Shown: positions 11,353 to 19,958 of the stretch, piece after piece | How the letters are laid out: each line of letters starts with the position of its first letter | How positions within the stretch are numbered: the stretch's first letter is position 1 | DNA from: Haloprofundus marisrubri | GTDB lineage: Archaea > Halobacteriota > Halobacteria > Halobacteriales > Haloferacaceae | NCBI RefSeq assembly: GCF_001469955.1 | Contig: NZ_LOPU01000011.1 | Location: forward strand, 59,970 to 123,969 | Direction: 5' to 3' | DNA: 64,000 nucleotides | The notes under the pieces: generated by a model | The model's input: the letters and a program-made list of their open reading frames with translations, nothing else | What the model was told of the DNA's origin: nothing | Database searches by the model: none | Translations under genes and position numbers: made by a program

Positions 11353-11799
11353 ATGGATTGTAGAGTCGTCGTAGAGGCGGCCGTGCCCGTCTACGACGTG
11401 GCGACGACGGACGAAGCGGTCCGAATCGCCATCTCGAAGACCGGCGAGATGCTCAATCCGGACCTCAACTACGTCGAAATCAACATGGGAACCCGACAGT
11501 CGCCGTCCGGCGACGAACTTCCCCCGGCGTTCATCGCCGCCGACGAGGCGCTGGTCGCTCTCGAACTGGAGATGACCGTCTTCAACGTCGAACGCGAGGA
11601 GCACGCGTCGAGAATCGCCCGCAAGGAAATCGGACAGCGACTGGACAACATCCCGCTGAAGGTACTGGAGGTGACGGTCATCCCCGACGAGGACGACGAT
11701 GCCAGCGAGGCCGAGGACGTCTCGGACGACCCCGAAAACGGAGACGACGAGTTGCTGCCGGAGTTCGAAGAGATGGTAGACGAAGAGAGCGACGGCTGA
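11353..11799 (+). CDS. DUF555 (UPF0212) family protein
   Basis: 148 aa conserved archaeal protein of unknown function. It starts MDCRVVVEAAVPVYDVATTDEAVRIAISKTGEMLNPDLNYVEI and has a conserved core ending around KVLEVTVIPDE. The C-terminal about 40 residues are a halophile-type acidic tail. The ATG at 11353 is the obvious start. The upstream 120 bp separates it from the glycosylase, so it is probably its own unit. Family assignment rests on remembered sequence; no function is assigned. Confidence 0.8.
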   Translation: MDCRVVVEAAVPVYDVATTDEAVRIAISKTGEMLNPDLNYVEINMGTRQSPSGDELPPAFIAADEALVALELEMTVFNVEREEHASRIARKEIGQRLDNIPLKVLEVTVIPDEDDDASEAEDVSDDPENGDDELLPEFEEMVDEESDG

Positions 11800-11835
11800 G
11801 CGGTCGTAACTTCTGAGAGAACTGCAGTCGACGGT

Positions 11836-12072
11836 TCAGTCGGCTTTCGGTGCGACTGCTTCCGGTTCGGTCTCTTCCATCGAACCCGTGATTCCTTTGG
11901 CGAGTTTGAATACGGCGGCCTTGTGGTCGGTTTTCGACTTGTGAATAGATGTCGGCCGAACGCCAAGTTCGTTGTATTCGGTAAGGTCGAGTTCGGTGTC
12001 TTTCCAGTGTTCCTGCTGGCTACGTACCTCTGCAAGCAGGCCGTGAAGGTGAATGAGCTCCTGCTTCTTCAT
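11836..12072 (-). CDS. UPF0058 family small protein
   Basis: 78 aa, start ATG 12072 (MKKQELIHLHGLLAEVRSQ). The helix-forming N terminus and the central LTEYNELGVRPTSIHKSKTDHKAAVF match the haloarchaeal UPF0058 family, which often occurs in several paralogues. Function is unknown. A TATA-like element (around 12100-12105, minus strand) lies about 28-33 nt before the ATG, consistent with a leaderless transcript. It is divergent from aIF2 beta across a 161-bp spacer holding a palindrome. Confidence 0.8.
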   Translation of the reverse strand: MKKQELIHLHGLLAEVRSQQEHWKDTELDLTEYNELGVRPTSIHKSKTDHKAAVFKLAKGITGSMEETEPEAVAPKAD

Positions 12073-12125
12073 GAGCAAATTCCCGTTGATACTCGATGCT
12101 TATAGTACTATCTTGAGTCTCGTTA

Positions 12126-12139
12126 ACACAGTACTGTGT
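12126..12139. promoter_or_regulatory. 14-bp perfect palindrome in a divergent promoter region
   Basis: ACACAGTACTGTGT is self-complementary. It lies 54 bp before the UPF0058 start and 95 bp before aIF2 beta, about 20 bp upstream of the UPF0058 TATA element. Candidate operator; no regulator identified. Confidence 0.45.
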
Positions 12140-12233
12140 GAGAGACTCTCTACCCTTCGATACCGGTACTTCAGTATAACACTCGAAAACCGGGGCGTGA
12201 ACGTTTTACCGTCGGCGGATACACCTGTGAAAT

Positions 12234-12638
12234 ATGGACTACGACGACCAACTCGACAAGGCACTCGAGGAGTCGCCTGATATCGAAAGTGAGGGGAGTC
12301 GGTTCGAGGTCCCGGACCCGAACGTCCGCCCGGAAGGAAACGTGACAGTGTTCGAAAACTTCCAGTCGGTAGTCGACACACTCGGCCGAGACGAGTCACA
12401 CATCCTGAAATTCCTCCAGAACGAACTGGGAACGAGCGGGCACATCGACGAGAGTGGCCGCGCCCGTCTGACCGGTGACTTCCGCGAGGACCGTATCGGC
12501 CGCGCCGTCGACGAATACACCGGAGCGTTCGTCACCTGTCCGGAGTGCGGCCTACCGGATACGCGTCTCGTCGACGAACAGGGAACGACGATGCTGAAGT
12601 GCGACGCGTGCGGCGCGCTCTCGCCGACGGGCGAGTAG
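12234..12638 (+). CDS. Translation initiation factor IF-2 subunit beta
   Basis: 134 aa aIF2 beta, part of the heterotrimer that delivers initiator Met-tRNA to the small ribosomal subunit. The central domain has HILKFLQNELGTSGHID and RLTGDF. The C-terminal C4 zinc ribbon is CPECG...KCDACG (about residues 102-128). Start ATG 12234 with a TTTTACC-type box about 25-30 nt upstream. Length and domain order match archaeal homologues. Alternatives such as eIF5-like proteins are unlikely given the short length. Confidence 0.95.
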   Translation: MDYDDQLDKALEESPDIESEGSRFEVPDPNVRPEGNVTVFENFQSVVDTLGRDESHILKFLQNELGTSGHIDESGRARLTGDFREDRIGRAVDEYTGAFVTCPECGLPDTRLVDEQGTTMLKCDACGALSPTGE

Positions 12639-12707
12639 AACGCTCTGTGACGACGAGAACGTCGTCACTCGTCGGATTGGCGCGAAGAAGACGACACCGC
12701 GGAGACG

Positions 12708-12887
12708 CTACTCGAACTGCTTGACCGTGTTCAGGTCGGACTCGGTCCGCATGAACTCGGCTAACCGGCGCGTGGCGTGACAGTTGGGACAACTGAAGTT
12801 CGCGCGGTGGCCGGGCAAATCACTGGGTCCGGACTCCCAGTCTTTTCCACACTCGGGGCACAACAGGCGGACGAACGCTTCGACCAT
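12708..12887 (-). CDS. Small zinc-ribbon protein, haloarchaeal conserved
   Basis: 59 aa, start ATG 12887 (MVEAFVRLLCPECGKDW). Two CxxC knuckles (CPEC and CPNC) frame a single zinc ribbon, followed by a conserved TRRLAEFMRTESDLNTVKQF-like tail. It resembles haloarchaeal small CPxCG-type zinc finger proteins. Partner and function are unknown. It lies between aIF2 beta and TFB, which fits a role near transcription or translation only by position. Confidence 0.75.
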   Translation of the reverse strand: MVEAFVRLLCPECGKDWESGPSDLPGHRANFSCPNCHATRRLAEFMRTESDLNTVKQFE

Positions 12888-12940
12888 ACGACTGACCGAC
12901 GGGAGCGGCTTCAATAAAGGTTTGTGCCGCTCTCACACAC

Positions 12941-13909
12941 TTACGCGAACAGGCCCGCGTCTTCCGCTTCCAGCAGCTCTTTGTACCGGTTTCGGATGGT
13001 GACTTCGCTGATGTTGGCGACGTCACTGACTTGGCTCTGCGTGACCTTCTCGTTGGTCAGCAGCGCCGCAGCGTACACCGAGGCGGCCGCGAGGCCGACC
13101 GGCGACTTACCCGAGTGGAGACCCTTCTCCTTGGCGGTCTTGAGCAGTTGGCGAGCGCGGCGTTCGGCCTCGTCGGAGAGGTCGAGCGCCGAGGCGAACC
13201 GGGGCACGTACTGCTCGGGGTCGGCGGGCTGGATTTCGAGTTTTAGCTCGCGGACGATGTAGCGGTACGTCCGGGTGAGTTCCATCTTCTCGACGCGGGA
13301 GACGACCGCAATCTCGTCGAGACTGCGGGGCATCCCAGCCTGTCGAGCCGCGGCGTAGAGGCTCGCGGTGGCGACGCCCTCGATGGAGCGCCCCGGCAGC
13401 AGGTCCTCGTTGAGCGCGCGGCGGTAGATGACCGAGGCCGTCTCGCGGACGTTCTCCGGGAGGCCCAACGCAGAAGCCATCCGGTCGATTTCGCCGAGCG
13501 CCTGCTTCAGGTTGCGCTCCTTGGAGTCGCGGGTGCGGAAGCGCTCGTTCCACGTGCGAAGGCGCTGCATCTGCTGGCGCTGACGCGACGACAGCGAGTT
13601 GCCGTAGGCGTCTTTGTTCTGCCAGCCGATGTTGGTCGACAGTCCCTTGTCGTGCATCATCTTCGTGGTCGGTGCACCGACGCGGGACTTCGAGTCGCGC
13701 TCTGCGCTGTCGAACGCGCGCCACTCGGGGCCGCGGTCGACGGAGTCCTCTTCGACGACGAGTCCGCAGTCTCGGCAGACCGTCTCGCCGTGTTCGGTGT
13801 CGCTGACGAGTCGGCCGCCACACTCGGGACAGGTGCGTACCGACTCGTTTTCTCGTTCTCGTTCTGTTTCCGTTTCGCCGCTGTACGTACGGATGGTGGT
13901 GTCGGTCAT
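12941..13909 (-). CDS. tfb: Transcription initiation factor B (TFB/TFIIB)
   Basis: 322 aa archaeal TFIIB homologue that bridges TBP-DNA and RNA polymerase. It has an N-terminal zinc ribbon (CPECGGRL...CRDCG), then the B-reader region with RVGAPTTKMMHDKGLSTNIGW. Two cyclin-fold repeats follow, the second ending in a recognition helix-turn-helix near TQSQVSDVANISEVTIRNRY. The ATG at 13909 is chosen because the residues before it in the open frame are not family-like. The TATA element near 14009-14016 predicts a leader of about 75 nt. Haloarchaea carry several tfb genes; this is a full-length one. Confidence 0.95.
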   Translation of the reverse strand: MTDTTIRTYSGETETERERENESVRTCPECGGRLVSDTEHGETVCRDCGLVVEEDSVDRGPEWRAFDSAERDSKSRVGAPTTKMMHDKGLSTNIGWQNKDAYGNSLSSRQRQQMQRLRTWNERFRTRDSKERNLKQALGEIDRMASALGLPENVRETASVIYRRALNEDLLPGRSIEGVATASLYAAARQAGMPRSLDEIAVVSRVEKMELTRTYRYIVRELKLEIQPADPEQYVPRFASALDLSDEAERRARQLLKTAKEKGLHSGKSPVGLAAASVYAAALLTNEKVTQSQVSDVANISEVTIRNRYKELLEAEDAGLFA

Positions 13910-14008
13910 GTTATGGTCCTCGTGTTGGTGGCGGACCGCTGTCCGGGGAAGGAGAAATATGGAGAATGCGCCGGAGTCGGTCCTTACCCTCTGTAAGGCC
14001 GCAAGTGT

Positions 14009-14059
14009 TATAAATGCTTCGCTCAATTCGGCCGAATAACGGCTTTAAACGGCCGAATT
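14009..14059 (-). promoter_or_regulatory. tfb promoter: TATA element with flanking dyad
   Basis: On the minus strand a TTTATAA box lies at about 14009-14016. Just upstream, AATTCGGCCG (14025-14034) and CGGCCGAATT (14050-14059) form a 10-bp inverted repeat. The left arm also belongs to a 12-bp palindrome, ATTCGGCCGAAT (14026-14037). In the predicted leader a 6-bp stem CCTTAC/GTAAGG lies at 13982-13998. The layout suggests a controlled promoter for this tfb. Confidence 0.5.
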
Positions 14060-14187
14060 CGTGAGTGTTCATATTATGAGAATGTTCGGAGGCCAGTTCT
14101 TAACGTATAAACCTGACGGTGGGGTTTGAGCATCCCAGCACCCGCTCTCGGTTTCTCGTGTTGCCTCCCGCCGACACTCGAGGCGAC

Positions 14188-14217
14188 AAAAAATTCAGCG
14201 ATTTGATTCAGAATCAA
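14188..14217 (-). terminator. Hairpin plus T-run downstream of the Tat lipoprotein gene
   Basis: Read on the minus strand, a perfect 7-bp stem TTGATTC/GAATCAA (14203-14217, 1-nt centre) is followed within 9 nt by six T residues (14193-14188). This is about 60-90 nt beyond the stop of the gene at 14275-14922. T-runs terminate archaeal transcription; the hairpin may be incidental. Confidence 0.5.
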
Positions 14218-14274
14218 TCCTCGGGTTCGGGTCCGCCGACGACTCCGGTACGGACAGTTCAGTCGACGCTCGTC

Positions 14275-14922
14275 TCAGGCCGGATGCTGTACCGACTCGA
14301 TGAGCGAGACGATGTTCGACTCCTCGCCGCTCAACTGCTGGGGGTAGACGCCGAGAGCGACGACGAAGTCGTCTTCGTGGCGCACTTTCGTCACGTGGAT
14401 GAACACCGGAATCTCCTCGTTTTCCACCGTCGACGTCGCCTCGTACTTCGTCACCCGTGTCTCCTTGTCGAGCATCCGGAGGGTCTGTGAGTTCACTTCG
14501 TTGACGTTACTCAACCCTTCGTACTGACTCGTCAGCAACTGCACGAGTCGCTCGTTGCTGAACTCTCTGATGGGGTTGAGCGTCCGCCCGGCGATTTCGA
14601 CGGCCGGTGAGGAGATGGCGGCGAACACGCCGAGTTTCTGCTCGCCGAGCAGGCTCAGACTCAGGGTTTTTTCGCACGTCGAAATCTGGTTCGTCACTTC
14701 GACGTTGCGGGTCTGGCCGGCGGCGCTGAACTCGCGCGTGATGGTCTGGGCTTCGGTGCCGTCGAGTTCGTACCCGGTGTCGTTCGCCACCGACTCCTGT
14801 GCCACCGCGGGGTCCGCCTCGAACGAGAGCGACTCCTGTCCCGTGACGAATCCGAGACACCCGCTCGACGCGACCAGCGCGCCGAGTGCTGCAGTCGCCA
14901 CTTCGCGTCTCGTCTGTCTCAT
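14275..14922 (-). CDS. Tat-exported lipoprotein, DUF6517-like
   Basis: 215 aa. The N terminus has a twin-arginine motif (RQTRREV) followed by a hydrophobic stretch and the lipobox SSGC. This indicates Tat export and lipid anchoring on the outer face of the membrane. The mature part has alternating polar/hydrophobic sequence ending SNIVSLIESVQHPA. It resembles haloarchaeal DUF6517 proteins; function is unknown. Start ATG 14922. It is followed by a terminator-like element and stands alone. Confidence 0.75.
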   Translation of the reverse strand: MRQTRREVATAALGALVASSGCLGFVTGQESLSFEADPAVAQESVANDTGYELDGTEAQTITREFSAAGQTRNVEVTNQISTCEKTLSLSLLGEQKLGVFAAISSPAVEIAGRTLNPIREFSNERLVQLLTSQYEGLSNVNEVNSQTLRMLDKETRVTKYEATSTVENEEIPVFIHVTKVRHEDDFVVALGVYPQQLSGEESNIVSLIESVQHPA

Positions 14923-15031
14923 GGCACTCGTCTCTCTCGTTCAGTGCCATAAGCTTCCCGGCTGGACTGTCGCCGGTGTCGACTACTCGGCGAGCGCCCC
15001 TGTCGCCTCCCTCGCTCACCTATTCGCCTCG

Positions 15032-15856
15032 CTACTCGCCGCGCCACTCGGGGTCTCTGTTCTCGAAGAACGCGTCGATACCTTCGTTCTTGTCGTGGCT
15101 GTCGAACAAGCCGACGAACAGTTCGGACTCGTAGGCCAGCCCCGAATCGAGGTCCATCCGCGTCGCGGCCCGGAGCGCCTCCTTCGCTCGCGCCACGGCG
15201 AGCGGACTCTTCGACGCCATCTTTCCGGCGAGCTCCGACACCCGTTCGTCGAGGTCGTCGGCCGGATGTGCCTCCTCAACCAACCCTATCTCCGCGGCCT
15301 CCGCTCCATCGATGAGTTCGCCCGAGAGCACGAGTTTCCGCGCCTGCCCCGGGCCGACGAGTCGCGTCAGGCGCTGCGTGCCGCCGCCGCCGGGGATGAG
15401 GCCCAAGTTTATCTCGGGTTGGCCGAGTTTGGCGTCCTCGCGGGCCAGTCGCACGTCGCACGCCTGTGCGAGTTCACATCCGCCACCGAGCGCGTGACCG
15501 TTGACACGGGCGACGACCGGTTTCGAGCATCCGGCGACCGTCTCGTAGATTCGGGGTCGCTTGCTCACCTCGTGTTGCTCGACGGCGGTTCGCTCGCGGA
15601 GTTCCTTCACGTCGGCGCCGGCGACGAACGCGTTCGCCTCGTCGGCACCGGTGAGTACGACGACCCGCACCTTCTCGTCGTCTTCGACGGCCTCGAACAC
15701 TCGGGTGAGTTCCGACCGGACCTGTGCGTTCAGCGCGTTTCGCGCATCGGGTCGGTCGATAGTGATGGTGAGCACGCCGTCGCCGTACTCGCCGTGTTCG
15801 ACGCGGACGAACTCGGCGTCGGCCACCGATTCGACGCTCGACTGTTCTTCACTCAT
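15032..15856 (-). CDS. Enoyl-CoA hydratase/isomerase (crotonase family)
   Basis: 274 aa. It hydrates enoyl-CoA intermediates in beta-oxidation-type steps. The CoA/oxyanion motif NGHALGGGCELA and GQPEINLGLIPGGGGTQRL carry the two conserved glutamates of active hydratases. Start ATG 15856 overlaps the end of the upstream 3-hydroxyacyl-CoA dehydrogenase by 8 nt, so the two are translationally coupled. With PaaK, MaoC and PaaABCD within 12 kb it may act in lower phenylacetate catabolism as a PaaF-like step. A general fatty-acid role is equally possible. Confidence 0.9.
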   Translation of the reverse strand: MSEEQSSVESVADAEFVRVEHGEYGDGVLTITIDRPDARNALNAQVRSELTRVFEAVEDDEKVRVVVLTGADEANAFVAGADVKELRERTAVEQHEVSKRPRIYETVAGCSKPVVARVNGHALGGGCELAQACDVRLAREDAKLGQPEINLGLIPGGGGTQRLTRLVGPGQARKLVLSGELIDGAEAAEIGLVEEAHPADDLDERVSELAGKMASKSPLAVARAKEALRAATRMDLDSGLAYESELFVGLFDSHDKNEGIDAFFENRDPEWRGE

Positions 15857-16730
15857 CGTCTTCCCCCGAGACGCCGACGATTTCGCCGTCCTCCCAGACG
15901 TAGAATCCCTCTCCTGTCTTCTTGCCGAGTTTCCCGGCACGGACCTTCTTGCGCAGCAGCGTCGGCGGGCGGAACCGCTCGCCCAACTCCTCGCGGAGGT
16001 GTTCGAGGATGTCGAGGCGAACGTCCAACCCGACGACGTCGCCGAGTTCCAGCGGGCCCATCGGGTGGTTGTAGCCGAGTTCCATCGCGGCGTCGATGTC
16101 GCGTGGGCTGGCGACGCCCGACTCGACCATCCGAACCGCCTCGACGCCGAGGGCGACACCGAGTCGAGAAGTAGCGAACCCGGGGGTGTCCTCGACGACG
16201 ACGGCCGTCCTGTCGATTCCGTCGACGAACGACTCGGCGAACTCCCGGATTTCGGAACTCGTCTGCTCGGCCAGCACGACTTCGACCAAGCGCATGATGT
16301 GCGGCGGGTTGAAGAAGTGAAGCCCAACGCAGCGTGAGGGGTCGTCGAGCGCGCTTGCGATGCTGGTCACCGGAAGCGACGAGGTGTTCGTCGCCAACAC
16401 GGCCTCGTCGGGCGCGCGCTCCGCTGCTTCGGCGATGACACTGCGTTTCAGGTCCTCGTTTTCGGGCACTGCTTCGACGACGAGGTCCGCGTCGGCGACG
16501 GCCTCGGCGAGGTCCGTCGTTCCGGTCAGCCGCGACAGCGTCTCTTCACGCTCGCTCTCGCTTACCTTCCCGCGTTCGACGCCGCCGTCGAGGTTCGACT
16601 CGATGGCCGCGAGGCCGTCGTCGACGAGGTCCGTCTCGATATCACGGAGCGTCACATCGTGGCCGCCCATCGCGCTCACCTGTGCGATACCGTGGCCCAT
16701 CGTCCCCGCACCAAGTACACAGACGTTCAT
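15849..16730 (-). CDS. 3-hydroxyacyl-CoA dehydrogenase
   Basis: 293 aa NAD-dependent oxidoreductase, single-domain (HBD/PaaH) type. The dinucleotide-binding GAGTMGHGIAQV is at residues 6-17. The catalytic His region is GLHFFNPPHIMRLVEVV and the C-terminal dimerisation domain has GYNHPMGPLELGD. Start ATG 16730. It is first gene of a two-gene unit with the enoyl-CoA hydratase, with 8 nt overlap. Together they convert enoyl-CoA to 3-ketoacyl-CoA. Confidence 0.93.
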   Translation of the reverse strand: MNVCVLGAGTMGHGIAQVSAMGGHDVTLRDIETDLVDDGLAAIESNLDGGVERGKVSESEREETLSRLTGTTDLAEAVADADLVVEAVPENEDLKRSVIAEAAERAPDEAVLATNTSSLPVTSIASALDDPSRCVGLHFFNPPHIMRLVEVVLAEQTSSEIREFAESFVDGIDRTAVVVEDTPGFATSRLGVALGVEAVRMVESGVASPRDIDAAMELGYNHPMGPLELGDVVGLDVRLDILEHLREELGERFRPPTLLRKKVRAGKLGKKTGEGFYVWEDGEIVGVSGEDDE

Positions 16731-16881
16731 GAACGATGTGGCTCGGGTCGACGATTAAATCATTCCCATTGCTGCGGGTTCACCGATTTTGAACGACGAA
16801 CCGCGACGACCTGTGAACACGAAACTGTCAGATGCAATGAGAGTGGTCGGCTACTTACTGCTGGTGTCCTACCGAACGTGC

Positions 16882-17121
16882 ATGGTCGACGTCACACTCG
16901 ACGCAGAGCAGATGAGCCGAGAAGACGCCGCGGCGCGACTCGAAGAACTCGCCCAAGAACTCCGCGAGGGCGACGCCTTCGACGTGAAAGTCGGCAACAA
17001 GACGGTGACGCTCAATCCCCGCGAGAAAATCGCCTTCGAGTTGAGCGTCCGCGAACGCTCGGCGATTCTCCGCGGCAACCGCGAGACGGTGTCGATAAAG
17101 ATGGACTGGAAACCCAAGTAA
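16882..17121 (+). CDS. amphi-Trp domain protein
   Basis: 79 aa. The pattern is an N-terminal amphipathic helix with MSREDAAARLEELAQELREGD, then a beta-rich part and a terminal strand VSIKMDWKPK with the hallmark Trp. It matches the small haloarchaeal amphi-Trp domain family, whose role is not established. The ATG at 16882 (MVDVTLDAEQ) gives the normal family length; the longer upstream frame is not family-like. It sits 59 bp before paaK on the same strand. Confidence 0.75.
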   Translation: MVDVTLDAEQMSREDAAARLEELAQELREGDAFDVKVGNKTVTLNPREKIAFELSVRERSAILRGNRETVSIKMDWKPK

Positions 17122-17180
17122 GGAGGCAAGGCCGACCGCTCGGAGTAACCGTTTTGTATCGCCTCTTCGAGCGAAGTATC

Positions 17181-18464
17181 ATGGTTTACAATGAGGTAGA
17201 ACGCACCGACCGCGACGAGATGCGGTCGATGCAGGACGAGCGCCTTCGAACGACCGTCGAACACGCCTACGAGAACGTTCAGTTCTACCGCGATGCCCTC
17301 GACGACGCCGGCGTCTCCCCCGGCGATATCGACGGTATCGACGACATCTCGCTTCTGCCCTTCACCGGTAAAGAGGATTTCCGCGACCACTACCCGACCG
17401 GTCTCGTCGCCGTCGACCGCGAGGATTTGCGGCGCATCCACGCTTCCTCCGGCACGACGGGCAAGCCGAAAGTCGTCGGCTACACCGAAGGCGACCTCCA
17501 ACTGTGGGGCGAGGTGATGGCGCGGTCGCTCGTCACCGCCGGCGTCGAACCGGGTCACACCGTCCAGAACGCCTACGGGTACGGTCTGTTCACCGGGGGC
17601 CTCGGCATCCACATGGGTTGTGAGACGCTCGGTGCGAACGTCATCCCCATCGGCGGCGGCCAGACCGGCCGGCAGTTGGAACTGCTGTCGGACCTCGGGT
17701 CCGACGTGTTGACCTGTACGCCGTCGTACGCGCTCTACCTCGCCGAAACCGCCGAGAAAGAGGGAATCGACCCCCGCGAGTGGAACCTCTCGACGGTCGT
17801 CATCGGCGCGGAACCCTGCACCGCGCCGATGCGCGCGGAGATAGAGGAGGCGCTGGACGTGACGGCGCTCGACATCTACGGCCTGTCCGAAATCGTCGGC
17901 CCCGGCGTCTCGATGGAGTGCGAGGCCAAAGACGGACTCCACGTCTGGGAGGACCACTTCTATCCGGAAGTCGTCGACCCGGAGACGGGCGACCCGCTCC
18001 CCGAGGGCGAGGAGGGCGAACTCGTCTTCACGACGCTGACGAAGGAAGCCGTTCCAGTCCTGCGCTACCGGACGGGAGATTTGGCGACGCTGACGCGCGA
18101 ACCCTGCGACTGCGGGCGGACCATGGTTCGGATGTCGCACGTTACCGGCCGAAGCGACGACCTGCTCATCGTCCGCGGCGTCAACGTCTACCCGAGCGAA
18201 ATCGAGTCGGTCGTCTTGGAGTTCGACGAAGTCGCGCCGTACTATCGCATCGACCTGCGCCGCGACGGCCAACTCGACACCATCGACGTCACCGTCGAGC
18301 GAAGCGAGGCGTTCGACGGTGACGACGAAGAACTCGCCGCACGACTCCGTGACCGGCTTCAAACGGTGCTCTCGTTGTCACCAGACTCGCTCGACATCGC
18401 GCCGCCGGGCGGCATCGAGCGAACCGAGACGGGAAAAGTAAAACGCGTTTTCGACCACCGCTGA
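17181..18464 (+). CDS. paaK: Phenylacetate-CoA ligase
   Basis: 427 aa adenylate-forming enzyme that activates phenylacetate to phenylacetyl-CoA, the substrate of the PaaABC epoxidase encoded 7 kb downstream. The AMP-binding P-loop is SSGTTGKPKVVGY (about residues 91-103). Further motifs are YGLSEIVGPGV and GRSDDLLIVRGVNVYPSEIE, the latter introducing the C-terminal lid domain. Length agrees with PaaK (about 430). Start ATG 17181. Another aryl-CoA ligase of the same subfamily cannot be excluded, but context favours PaaK. Confidence 0.9.
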   Translation: MVYNEVERTDRDEMRSMQDERLRTTVEHAYENVQFYRDALDDAGVSPGDIDGIDDISLLPFTGKEDFRDHYPTGLVAVDREDLRRIHASSGTTGKPKVVGYTEGDLQLWGEVMARSLVTAGVEPGHTVQNAYGYGLFTGGLGIHMGCETLGANVIPIGGGQTGRQLELLSDLGSDVLTCTPSYALYLAETAEKEGIDPREWNLSTVVIGAEPCTAPMRAEIEEALDVTALDIYGLSEIVGPGVSMECEAKDGLHVWEDHFYPEVVDPETGDPLPEGEEGELVFTTLTKEAVPVLRYRTGDLATLTREPCDCGRTMVRMSHVTGRSDDLLIVRGVNVYPSEIESVVLEFDEVAPYYRIDLRRDGQLDTIDVTVERSEAFDGDDEELAARLRDRLQTVLSLSPDSLDIAPPGGIERTETGKVKRVFDHR

Positions 18465-18488
18465 GGTCACGTCGTCGGCGAAGTCGAT

Positions 18489-18953
18489 TCAGGAGTCGGA
18501 GGGTGTCGCCGTCGGGTCCGGGTCGGGGTCTGCGACCATCTCTCCGGAACCCCCGTCGTCACCGCTATCGCCACCTTCGCCTTTGGAGCCGTACTTCTCG
18601 CGCCGGCGCTCGTTCTCGGCACGGACGACGCGTCCGCTGTAGAGATAGTAGATGGGAGCAACGAGTGGCAGCGCGAACGCCGCGCCGAACCAGAGATGTC
18701 GCGTCCAGCCCCAGTCGTACCCCTGTCGGCGCATCGCCTTGATGTCCGTTCGGAGGAATCCGGCGATGAACAGGTGCGTGATGAGCATCACCACCAACCC
18801 CGACCCGTCGCCGAACGGAATCGAGAGCACGAGAAGCGGGATGCCGAGTCCCCAGATGAGGAGCACGAGTTTGCGGTACGGCGCGACTAGGCGGCGCTCG
18901 CTCGCGCCGTCGCCGCCGCGGTTGGCGTCGCGGCCGCGTCTGTAACTGTCCAT
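18489..18953 (-). CDS. Small two-to-three-helix membrane protein
   Basis: 154 aa, start ATG 18953. A basic N terminus is followed by hydrophobic segments around residues 26-44, 46-63 and 83-103. It ends in a low-complexity Gly/Asp/Pro-rich tail from about residue 124. No recognised domain. It is convergent with paaK with 24 bp between stops. Confidence 0.6.
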   Translation of the reverse strand: MDSYRRGRDANRGGDGASERRLVAPYRKLVLLIWGLGIPLLVLSIPFGDGSGLVVMLITHLFIAGFLRTDIKAMRRQGYDWGWTRHLWFGAAFALPLVAPIYYLYSGRVVRAENERRREKYGSKGEGGDSGDDGGSGEMVADPDPDPTATPSDS

Positions 18954-19062
18954 GCGTGAGCATGGCCGCCCCCGGAGCAAAAGCGATTCGCCGCTTCGAA
19001 CCTGACGAGGTCGCAGACCGCGCGGCCCCGTCGCTTTTCTTCGGCCCCGCCCAAAGGTGGGT

Positions 19063-19377
19063 ATGGCAGAAATCGACGCCGCGAACGTACTGCCGACCGA
19101 GCGACTCCAGTCGATGGTCGCCGACGGCCGAGTGACGCAACTGCACCGCGGCCACGCCTACGCCGAGAGTGGCGACACGTTCGAGGTCGACGGCGAGCGG
19201 TTCGAGGTAGTCGCCGTCGATACCCGGACGCTCGGTGACCTCTCCGAGGAAGACGCCCGCGCCGAAGGCTCGGAGGACTTGGACGCCTACCGCAAGCGCC
19301 TCGAACACGCTCACGACGATTTCGAGTGGGACGACGACACCGAAGTCGTCCGACACCGCTTCGAACCGGTCGAATAG
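19063..19377 (+). CDS. ASCH-like domain protein
   Basis: 104 aa cytoplasmic protein. The order is a strand, then RVTQLHRGHAYAESGDTFEVDGERFEVVAVDTRTLGDLSEEDARAEGSEDLDAYRKRLEHAH and a final strand. The G-D-T-F-x-v-d-G-x-x-F-x-V motif and the SEEDARAEG segment are typical of ASCH/PUA-like RNA-binding folds. Start ATG 19063 (MAEIDAANV). Function unknown, probably nucleic-acid related. It is convergent with the next gene. Confidence 0.65.
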   Translation: MAEIDAANVLPTERLQSMVADGRVTQLHRGHAYAESGDTFEVDGERFEVVAVDTRTLGDLSEEDARAEGSEDLDAYRKRLEHAHDDFEWDDDTEVVRHRFEPVE

Positions 19378-19412
19378 CCTGTCTCCCTCTCGGAAGTCGA
19401 CGCCGCCTCTTC

Positions 19413-19892
19413 TCACCCTCTGCCCAGTCGTTTCACCGCGATTTCGTGGCTACCTTCACCCTCGTCGAGTTCGAGTGCCACCGCATCGACGACGGCCTCC
19501 TTCGCCGTCTCGCGCCACCGCTGGACCGCCGCTTCGTGTTCGGTGCGGTGAGCGTCGACGGAGTACTCGCCAGCCGCTCGAAGGCGGTCTTCGGTGTCGT
19601 CGGGGTCCGGAAACGGTGGGACCGCCGCCACCAACCGCTCGGGACCGAGATGAATCGGAGCGGTCGTCTCACCGTAATCCCCGTAGTTTCCTTCGCCGCC
19701 GGCGACGTGGAGACGCGCGCGCATCCGGCCGGCGAACGGCGGCGTCACGCGCAGGACGGCAGGGACGCCTTTCCGACGCCGCGCCTCCAACGCGGCGACG
19801 ACGTCGTCGCCCGTGACGGCGATAGAGCGGATACGTGTAGGGTCGTCGGCCGCATCGATGTTCTCGGTCACGTCACTGTCGTCGCGCGTCAT
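19413..19892 (-). CDS. Conserved haloarchaeal hypothetical protein
   Basis: 159 aa, start ATG 19892. Soluble and acidic, with no membrane segments. A central motif GVPAVLRVTPPFAGRMRARLHV and PIHLGPERLVAAVPPFPDPDDTEDRL suggest an alpha/beta domain. A helical part with RWRETAKEAVVDAV precedes the end. It resembles hypothetical proteins common in haloarchaea. No function is assigned. Confidence 0.6.
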   Translation of the reverse strand: MTRDDSDVTENIDAADDPTRIRSIAVTGDDVVAALEARRRKGVPAVLRVTPPFAGRMRARLHVAGGEGNYGDYGETTAPIHLGPERLVAAVPPFPDPDDTEDRLRAAGEYSVDAHRTEHEAAVQRWRETAKEAVVDAVALELDEGEGSHEIAVKRLGRG

Positions 19893-19958
19893 CGAGGAGA
19901 GTTCGAGCGTGAGCGCAATAGGCGTTTTTGCGCGCCTCGCGTCCGGGACGCGGGGCGC

